Notes under the pieces: model-generated | Seen by the model: only the letters and a program-made list of their open reading frames with translations | Databases searched by the model: none | Told to the model about the DNA's origin: nothing | Shown: positions 54,901-64,000 of the stretch, one piece after another | Layout of the letters: every line of letters starts with the position of its first letter | How positions within the stretch are numbered: position 1 is the first letter of the stretch | Source of the DNA: Paracentrotus lividus | Lineage: Eukaryota; Echinodermata; Echinoidea; Camarodonta; Echinidae | Reading direction: 5' to 3' | DNA length: 64,000 bases | Assembly (NCBI GenBank): GCA_940671915.1 | Contig: CALNVZ010003430.1 | Coordinates: 16,793,018-16,857,017 of the forward strand | Program-made: the position numbers and the translations under genes

Positions 54901-56447
54901 AAAGAAGATTTGAACAAGGATTATCATAATAACTTTGACGGTAGAAATTTTAAAATGATTAAACGTTCGTGGTAATTCTATATCATAATGTTGAAACTCG
55001 TTTGAGAGAGATATATAAACATTTTATTGTGACCTCGAGTTGACAAGAAACATTCAAATAGACATCCCTAAAAATTATAATCCATTTTTTATTTTTTACT
55101 CGCATATTTAATTTTAATTCCAAATTTCAAAAGTAAAAAATGTTGTTCGGTATAAATAAATTTATTTTGTTGACAAAAAAAAAAAAAGAGAGGAAAAAAA
55201 GGAAGATCCCTTAATCAAAGTGAGTCTACTTTCTACCAAAAACGTTTCGAGTAAAGGAATTGTATTATTCGTAAACGTATTAGTTGACTTTGTGTGTCAA
55301 AATTAGATCGGTCAATTCAGTTGGCATGGGTAAACAGATGGTAAAGGCAAAATGTTCACTTTTCTAAGTCAAAAGGTTATTTTATGCTAAATTAACTGTT
55401 TACTCATGCAAACTTATTTATAATGGGTAAACAGGCATGTAAAGGCCAAATTGTCACTTTTTCAAAGTCAAAAGGGTATTTATTTCATGCCAAATTTGAG
55501 CCTTTCTTGCTTATATAATTATTTCTCAGCCATAACTCAACAGTAACATCCCTTGGCCACCCAATAACTGCTGACATAGGACACAATATGTTATGTTAAT
55601 TTTTTAATGAACTGAACAGTTGCAACTTCTCCTGAAATTATGCAAAACACGAGAAGTACAGGATGTGTGGGAAGGGCTGATGGGCAAAAGGCAACAATTA
55701 ACATGAGGTACTTGATCATTAAAAATGACTTGTGACTTTCAAAAGTGGCAGGGTCAAGTTGTCCATTATGCATGTGACTGTGCAGCTAACTACATGCAAA
55801 AACACGACTGAATCAATTGTATTCTAACTCAATTTTAGCTCAGAATAGGAGCACCTAAACCATTTGTTGATAGTGTTTTTGTTAAAATCTAAGTTACGCA
55901 TTCTTTTTTTTTTTTTTTTTTTTTACTTTTACTGTTTTTGTTGTGTAGAGGAAACTGACAATGATATTTTAAAAAAGAAACTGATGTCCCAGCCATATTT
56001 TTCTAAGCACATCTGTCGTTGCATGTTGGTTATTTTTAATCATGAATGGTTTCATTACAAGTCAGGTAATTTAAAATCAACCATCTCTCTAAAAAAAAAA
56101 ATAATAATAATTAATAATCCCTATCGTAAAACATGATATTTACATAATTTTTCAAATCTTCTTTATTGCCATAAATTCTAATATCAGTGACCAAAATATT
56201 TTCGAAATCAGTGTATTAAACAATAACTAGTAAATCTCTACTAAATATCAGAATTCAAATTGATTCCTTTGTATATAGCAAGATACGAGCTTTTAAACGC
56301 TGTTGATAGCAGGCTAAAAAGGTTATAAAAATATACATTTGATTAGTAATTGTTGGAGCAGTTCTCACAGAACAGATGTAGTATGATCATCACAAAACCA
56401 AATAGTAGAGAGAAATAATTATTCAAATAAATTAAATTTGCTTTCAG

Positions 56448-58342
56448 GAAATGTGTTTATCATCAACCTGGCTTTGCTGATCTTGGTGTATCTATAGTGG
56501 TCAACCTGGCCTCCGTCGTAGGAAGCATTACAAATGAAGAGGATTCTTCTTTCAACACGACTGGCTGTGTGAAGTAGTCGCTGTCATATGCATTGTAACG
56601 TAAGTAGGCCTATTTTCGGCACTTTCAGGGCATTAGACATTTAATGAGCTTCAAAGACATGATCAACTGCGCAGCGCAAAAGGTTCCTAAAACAGTTACG
56701 TTAAAGCCATTGTTATCTCTGTACACTACTTTATGTATTTCCTGTTCTTTATCGAATTATTTCGGATATGTGCTATTATAAATTAATGTTATTATTATTA
56801 ATATTATAATTATAAGAGTTCAAATTAATTATGCTAGAAATGACAGTCGCAGAAAGACTTTTGTAAGATAAATATTCAAAGGCATATCAAGGGGGTCAAA
56901 CTGGTTATGGCCCCTTACTAGTAGAAGAATCAGAGATGAATAAGATAAGAAAGAAGAATAAAAATGGGAAATGAGGGTGACTCAAGCGCACAACTTGCTA
57001 GCCACTAAAAGAGCTTTATTTTTTTTGAGGGGGGGGGGGGGGTAGGCGGAAAATATTCGGCCTTGGTCCATCATTTTTAAAAATTCATTTAAAAAAACAC
57101 AAACAAAACAAAACAGAATTGCATTTAGATCAAGTCACATGTGATTACGTGCATCATGGGATATCTAACGTAGATAGTAAACTACTTTTATGTATTTTCG
57201 TGAAAATGAGTTCTAAAACTACAAATCCTTTTCTCTTTTGAATGACTGTCCCTTCTCCTGTAGATGTTCTTGTTCCCTATGGAGCATCGCAACCATCGCC
57301 TTCAACGTTACGTGTGGATCTGTCACTGGAACCATTACCATCGTATCTTCACTATCGCACCGTACCACTCATTCTCTCATGACCGTCTGGTTCATAGCAT
57401 TTCTCATCGCCTTCCCAATATCCTTGGCTGGGGAGTTCATGAATTCGACTGGAAGGTAAGTCATCCGGGTACTTTTGTTCAAAAGACTTCAAGAACAAAT
57501 AATTTTATGAATGAAAACTAAAGGAATTTTATCACTATTTAGGAAAACGTACAATAAAATTATAAGACGATTCTTTATAATAGCCTATTTTTTGAGGCAA
57601 ACGAATACATTATCAGATACCACGTTACCTGACTAAGTTGTTGTTTTTTTTCCCCCACATTTTTAATGCTTCATCTATTGTTTATTTTCCTCCATAAGGT
57701 TAGTCTTGTACTGGAGGTATGGCTTTGTTCATTCATACGCCGTCTTCTTTGCTTCGACGACGTTTGTTCTAACCGCTTTGCGTCATTCCTACATTACGTG
57801 GGTATCTACCGCTTCGCGAAGAAAGCTTCAACCGCCCTTCAAAAAATGCAAGAACGATCAGTTGTACCATGCATAGCAATCATTGACCGCAACAGCAAGA
57901 CTACGGCTTTAACTCCACATACGACCACGGCGGTGCATGCGTTCAACTAACCGCGGTGGGCGCGTAGGACAAATCCGAGCGACTTCGCCTCGCCCGTTCC
58001 ATATTCATCATCGATCATCATGTACCGGTCATGTGTTGCCATTTCGATGACCATCCTCTTCGACACGCAGGTCGTCGCCAACCGCAACATTTATATGTTC
58101 ACATTCACATTGGCGCATATGAACAGCAGCGTCAACTGCGTTATCTACGGCGTTACAACGCCATTTCCGCAGCGGTTACATCAAGTTTATGCGGCTGGTG
58201 ACGTGTCGAGCGAAGAAGTTCAACCCCATTTCGTTACCTCCACCGTGAATGCGTCTTTGAAGCGAAATAATCGAGTTTTATCCCTCGCCTGAAGGGAACA
58301 AAGATACACAAGCAAGTTTCACAAGAAACTGTACTGCCAAAC
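56448..58342 (+). pseudogene. Frameshifted inverted copy of the GPCR exons
   Basis: Exon equivalents are 56448-56599 (152 bp against 154), 57264-57455 (192 against 193) and 57699 to about 58342. Frame breaks arise from single-base losses (CAACCG to CAACG, TTCACC to TTCAC) and a CT gain, plus longer gaps in the last exon. The stop codon is lost (CCATAACC to CCAAACC). Splice sites are retained at the first two exons. The breaks look like read errors rather than decay. Confidence 0.85.
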
Positions 58343-61300
58343 CATGAGGATGTTTTAAAATATATGCTCTTTAAATGTTTATTAGATCTGTTGACATTGT
58401 ATTCCCACAGTCAATGCCATAATTTTCCTAATGGCATCAATCAAGGGCAGAATCAGGCATCTATATGCACATTACAAGGCCAAAATCATCTGCAAATATT
58501 AATACGTTGGTAACGTGATGGCTATGGTTTGTTATACTCTCTCAGAATAGGGAGAGGAAAAATGACTATTCATGAATTTTTAATGAATTGGAAGCGTCCA
58601 AATGAATTATCCTGCTCATATGTCATGCATGACATGATGGTGACGATGTCATTTATATTTGATAAATGAAATGAACATGTACAGAGCTTCACTTAAAAAA
58701 ATTATACCGAAATTGGAGAGCCTCGCACTACAAATTTATAATCGCATGACATTAATATTTATTTCGCGTTAAAGAGGACTCATATTCTATCCAGTGATGA
58801 TTAATTGTTGGAGACAATCCTTCTGTCTCCATTCAGAAGGGACAAAATATTAATTGGACTATAGAAGTTCCCCCTATAAACCACAATAAATAAACAAATT
58901 TAGGAAATCGGGCAACTAATCCAGAGTTGTGAATAAAAAATAAAATGAAATAAAAAATAGGAACCATGATAATTACTGATTTTATAGTAATATTGAAAAA
59001 TGATGCCATGGTTTTGTGAAGTCATACCCCCATGAATTCAAATGTTTGTTTTTTTTATAAGTAATACTAAACTTCACTTTCTCATGTTTCTAATGTTGGA
59101 TATTAGTTTATGTGTAAAAAGCATAACATCTTTTATCTGTTATTCAAAACAACTAATGAGTATAGGAAAGACGTAAATCACAAGCTTATGACGTTATTTT
59201 CAGTTCGTTTGGAAACAAAAATAAATTTCATTGTTTCTATTTGAAGGAATAATTCTTTACACTGGTCGATATATTTTTTTTCATTTTGTCTTCTCCCCCC
59301 CCTCCATTTTTATTAAGCTACTTTCTATGGCGCATACCAATCTTCCAACACTAACATGTTTTCTCTTCAAGATCATAATAAACATTATTATTCTGATGTA
59401 TGTTGATTGATTGGAAATCATCTTTACAATTTTGTTTTTTATGAATTTAGTTCTCTATTATTATACATTGAGCTTTACAATGCACAAATAATTTGTTGAA
59501 TTTCCACTTGGTGAAAAACCAATTTCTCTCATGCCCGCATTTCTCATGCTTTCGTTCCTTTTGTCTATATATATAACCAGTTATCTACTAACCATTTGGT
59601 CCAGTTTATGCAGTTATATATTAAGGCCCGGTCTCACCGCCCGAACTTTGCTGGAGGCGTTCCTGGAGCGGTGAAAAAATTAATCACCGCTCGTTACCGA
59701 TTCACCACCGTTTAACAGAAGTTGGCAACCGCTAAGGCAACGCACGTATACCGCCGGTCACCGCTGACGGTCTTCCTACCGCTCCGAAAGTTTGAGCTGC
59801 ACAAATATTGCGAGCGGTGAGGAGCGGGCAATTTCCGCTCGCGGCAAAGTTCACACGCTCCAACAACGCTAAATCAAAGTTTGGCACCGCTAGACGCAAG
59901 TTGTGGACGCTGGGTCCGCTAGGCCATTGCAGAAATCTTGAACGTCTAGACACCGCTGTTCCGCCAGCTTTGCCCGGGCGGTGATTAAACGTTGCACAAA
60001 CTTGGTGTAGCGTGTTTAAGCGTTATTCTAGCGGACACGGGATTGCTGGAAGGTGTCGGCGTTGAAATAACGATCCGTTGCGGTGATGAACTTTGGTTTG
60101 GCGTTGGTATGAGGTGTTGGAGCTAAACCAACGCTCGCTACGCTAGCTACCGCTCGCTACCGTTAAACAAAGCTAAAGCAACGCCGGTTTTACTTGGTGC
60201 ACCGCTAAGGCAACGCCCGTGTTTTTTTTATTGTTTTTCCCATTTTGTGCGCGGTGACGAGCGTTGTCGAAATTCGGCCCCTCTCCCTACCGTTCAAGGA
60301 CCGCTCAACAAAGTTCGGGCGGTGAGACGGCTTAAATGAGTATTTCATTTTTTAGCTGTATCTATGAACTGTTTTTGTTTTGAAATTGTGTTTTTATTGG
60401 TCAATTAGAAATACTTTTATAAATATATGGGGTATACATAGTGAAAAAATCAAACGTTGGATTTATAAAGCAAATTTCTTCACTCAGCACAGATGTTTGA
60501 TAACACTGGCCATGCCCTACCCCCTATTTTGTTATTTCATACACATGCCCAAGGCGTAAATATTCATATAATGAATGAAACGCGCCGTAAAATATAAAAA
60601 CAACAACCATGTACCATTTAATTTTTTTCGATTTGTATGTATTCAATTGTAGAGATTTAGATTATTTTTGAACTTAAACTAAATATTCGATATGACAGTG
60701 TTGTAACAGGCCATTTGATTATAGCAGCTTTATAACATCAAACGTAGATATAGTTAGATGTTATTGAGCTTGTGTCATATCATTGTCTTCACTGTACTAT
60801 ATATTGTACAAAATCGTCAAAATGGGTTATAATTAATGTACTTTTCAAGTTTTGTGGCTGCATTCACATGTTTGTACAAAACTAATGTTCATGTAAGCAT
60901 GGTAGATTTAGTGGTTACGATTTTCTCATGTTATAACATGTACATGTATATATGGTATAATTAAAAAAAACAAAATATCACATAGAATAATCACATCGAA
61001 TATGCACTCATAAGAGCAATGCAAGAATATACAGAAATAAGGACATTCAATCAAAGTTACCAAAGTATTACAATGCATGATTAGGGGTTCCCATCTTAGT
61101 TTCCATCACCATGCCTTTCCTTTGAGTGAAGAAATCTTCATCAAAATTGGAAGACAACACTTGAAAACAAGTTAGCAGGCGCAGAATTGTGGAGTCGTCT
61201 GGTCTTTAGGTGATGGATAAAGTGGACATCCATATTGAATAGAAAATGGTTACCTTCGCTAAGAAGAAGACAGACTCAAAATTTTTAGAGCATTCGAGGA

Positions 61301-62492
61301 ATCCTTCATTGTGATCTTGAACATTTATTGCAGTCTCTTGTTGCTATGAACATTATCGTTACAAATTTGTTTTTGTCCTTAGTAATAAATTCATAACTTG
61401 GTAAAGCCTATGGGCAAATATATGAGAAACTTTTTGTTTCTTCATGAGTGTTTAATTTCCAATGTGTATTTCTTCAATTCGATTATCTAAGCAGAACTCA
61501 TACATAATTAGACTTAGTAGATGAAAACATAAATAAAGACATCGCAACAAGAAAATGTTTCCGTGACTTTTTGGGCACAGCCTTTATCAAAGCTATTTCA
61601 AAGAGACACAAAACAATACAAAAACAAAATATATCTACGCTTGGTCGTGAAGACGCTAAAGAGTGTAGATGTCAGTGCACAAAGAAGAAAAGAACAAGAA
61701 GAGAGAAAAGAAACGTCGAAAAGCTCAAAAGGAGAACGATTGACATGAAAAGAGAGAGAAAATTAAACATATGGAGCTAAGTGCAGGAAAAGATATCCCC
61801 AAGGAAATAATGCAGAAATCAAATAGAAGAGAAATCAAACTTAACAAAGTGAGCGTTCAAACAAAGAGAAGCATTTTTTTAGGTATAATAAAAGTTCATT
61901 GGGATGTTGGAAATGCTCTGAATGTAGCGTTATTCCTTCGGTTAAAGTCTTCGAAGTTTGGAGAATATTGTCTCTCCCATTTCATACCCTTCTTATATTG
62001 GCACGATTTCAGCACACATACTTGGACATCATTGACATTGTGATCTGCGATGTTGAAATGTTAGGAACTGAAAGACCTTTGGTGTTTAGGTGTATTGATC
62101 TAAAATATCCATCACTCTGCCGGCCAGATGTCTCTCCTACGAGACCATTCTAGCAGCAATATTGTTGAGGGAGAATGCTTTCTACCTTTCAACAAGCTGC
62201 TTTTAGGCCACAGCACGACTACCCATGCCGCCTTGCTCATGAACTGGTATATGATTGACCGGGAATCAGAAGTGACATCAATAGCTCTTACTAGTCGTGA
62301 GTCCAGACCAGACAGATGCATACTGAATCTTCCAACTGGATCAAAAGGGATTGCAGACTCGATCCAACTTGATATGGACACACAATGAGAGTGCATGCGC
62401 GAGTTGCAGACAAGATTGCCTGATCGCAAGGTTGCGGTGTCAAAACCTCCTCCTAATCAGTCGTAGACCAGCGAGATGGTAGGTGTGCGGTC

Positions 62493-63772
62493 TCAAGACT
62501 TTGCATCTTTCTCGCTAAGATACCTCTGTCTTGCATCTGAGATAGATGAGTCATCGTTTCTTCGGATTACTTTAGAGGACTCATCCACACCGGTATCTGC
62601 AAAATCAAGATAGCTTAAATTAAACGTAATCATAGAGCATGTAACTTAAAGCATGGGTTTTGTCAAATCAAAAGCAGATTGTTGAGTGGAGGAAGCTGAA
62701 AATGGGGAAAAAGGCTGAGATTTAATATTTTTTTCATGAGGATCATTCATGTGTGACACTCTGGGGGTGTTTCACCCAGTCGTTCTTAAAGTTCTGTATG
62801 ACTTTGGTGATATTCTTGCTCCAGATGATAGAGAATGTGATTAGTATAGCACCCAAGAACATGTTCCAGTCGTTCATAAAGGGATTTGCAACTTTACTAA
62901 CAACTTGGTGAAACACCTGTGTGCTTTAAAGAAGCGATCATTATCATTGTCATTGTGATGATGATTAGATATGATGATCAATATTATGGTCCTGTTTTTG
63001 ATGCTGATGTTGATTATAGGATGATTATGTTATGTTTGTGATGAAAAAATTGGAACATCAATCTATTCAATTCAATTTCAATTCATTTTATTTCCACAAT
63101 AATTAAAGTACAATATGTACGTTGCATATATATACAACAAAGTTTAAAACATATACAATATAGACGATATATACAATAATATACAAAAACATTGGAAGGA
63201 GGAAAACTGGAACAAATTACGATGTACAGAAAAAGAAAAGATTGTTATTACTGCAGAGGGAGCCAACTGGAAGACTGTAAAAAGTCTTAAAGCAGAGCAC
63301 CCAAACATGTAAAATACAGTGAAGTAACATCAAATATTACGTTAAATAGAATAGAAAGGTGAAAACAAACAAATGAGAAAACAACAACAAAATGATAAGG
63401 AAACTCTACTAAGGTTGTGCTCGATTAAGGGATTACCTATCAAGTGTTTTTTTAGTTTTCGTTGAAACATTGGAGTGACACTGATTTTTTATTTCATTTG
63501 GTAAGAACTCCCAGTTGGGCCGGTAAACAAAGAGTGGATTTTGCATAGGATGTAGTATTTTGGGAATCTAAATAAATAGATGAATAAAACTATTATGACT
63601 GCAGATTACCTTTATGCTTCTTTCTTCTCCTGAGTCTCTGTTTCTTTCCTCTTCTCATTATCATCAGAATGATTGCTTTCAGGCTTGTCACTAGACGGCA
63701 CTAAGACATCACTCAATGCTACGCACAGCCATAAAGTTTGTAGGAGGCTTTAACACATTCTCATAATTTAAC
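62493..63772 (-). pseudogene. Inverted copies of DHX40 exons 17 and 16
   Basis: The exon 17 copy is 62493-62596 and the exon 16 copy 63610-63772 (163 bp against 169). On the minus strand they lie in the normal order 16 then 17. Both carry small indels: in exon 17, one base lost and one gained. No other DHX40 exon is present because the inverted repeat ends at 63990. Confidence 0.85.
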
Positions 63773-63990
63773 CTGTATATGCAAGTAAATTGTCGACAAT
63801 ATCAGTTTACAGATCTGATTTAAGAGTATCCTATTGAAATTACATGACGACAATATTGATTTTACCTTATCCATTCAAACAACATAATATTGTCTAGTTT
63901 ACATGATGCACGATACATTGAAATGCTTTTATATACATGTAACTAGGGTTATTTCCTTTTTTACACCCCCCCTCCCCATTTCATGGAACC

Positions 63991-64000
63991 ATCTCTCTCT
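63991..64000. other. Non-homologous tail matching the start of a SMRTbell adapter
   Basis: Pairing with the left arm is exact through GGAACC (63985-63990, with 39584-39589) and then stops. The last ten bases ATCTCTCTCT do not match the expected continuation (CTATAATTTA). As I remember it, the PacBio SMRTbell adapter begins with these same ten bases. Ten low-complexity bases could also match by chance. Confidence 0.5.

Larger units (their letters stand above)
51910..63990. repeat. Right arm: error-rich inverted copy of 39584-51881
   Basis: Every element of the left arm occurs here in reverse order and orientation: the hAT-like copy 52202-53072, the Tc1-like copy 53142-53607, the foldback at about 53750-54000, the GPCR copy 56448-58342, the TTAA element 59621-60335, DHX40 exon 17 and 16 copies, and the LINE tail at 63063-63590. 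Homopolymers are altered: the 46-base A run of the left arm is a T run of roughly 20 here. Open frames listed in this region are broken mirror images. I annotate no independent gene. Confidence 0.85.

Noticed and set aside
57238-58292. A second GPCR gene on the plus strand
   Set aside because: It is the indel-ridden mirror of the minus-strand GPCR and most likely an assembly artefact.
61563-62429. Several 60-105-codon frames near the right end
   Set aside because: They mirror the non-coding region 3' of DHX40 in the left arm and have no domain signature.

Overview
The window is AT-rich animal nuclear DNA: genes with many short exons and GT-AG introns, dense foldback (MITE-like) repeats, and 3' ends of non-LTR retrotransposons. 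Gene content and repeat style suggest a marine invertebrate deuterostome, perhaps an echinoderm. That placement is an inference only.

Layout. (1) 1-7814: no gene recognised; mostly repeats and very AT-rich sequence. (2) 7815-22737, minus strand: an 18-exon gene that splices in a consistent frame to 1115 residues. It joins an N-terminal region with RPKS-type repeats, an array of TQT motifs, a PLAT domain, a Ser/Arg/acidic low-complexity linker and C-terminal ankyrin repeats. I know no named family with this order. (3) 22738-23273: a 536-bp shared upstream region between two head-to-head genes. (4) 23274-41116, plus strand: a complete 17-exon DHX40-type DEAH-box RNA helicase of 741 residues. 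Its introns hold decayed extra copies of its own exons 7, 9 and 12. (5) 45340-47265, minus strand: the last three coding exons of a melatonin-receptor-like GPCR; the exon for the N terminus and TM1 is not visible.

The dominant large-scale structure is an inverted repeat of about 12 kb per arm. Positions 39584-51881 recur in reverse complement at 51910-63990, with a loop of about 28 nt inside a (CA)n/(GT)n tract. The left arm has intact reading frames. In the exons I compared, the right arm differs by small insertions and deletions and by no substitutions. The repeat stops sharply at 63990, and the last ten bases of the window match the start of the PacBio SMRTbell adapter as I remember it. 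I therefore read the right arm as a probable uncorrected fold-back read rather than a natural palindrome, and its gene copies should not be counted.

The most biologically interesting item is the TQT array in the PLAT/ankyrin protein: nine exact TQT tripeptides plus three variants, several spaced 11 residues apart. This looks like a multivalent binding ladder for the dynein light chain LC8. Also notable are two hAT-like non-autonomous elements with perfect 8-bp target duplications that share one GC-rich minisatellite core, and a DHX40 exon-12 duplicate that stays open and keeps its splice acceptor. I found no operons, CRISPR arrays, rRNA or tRNA genes.
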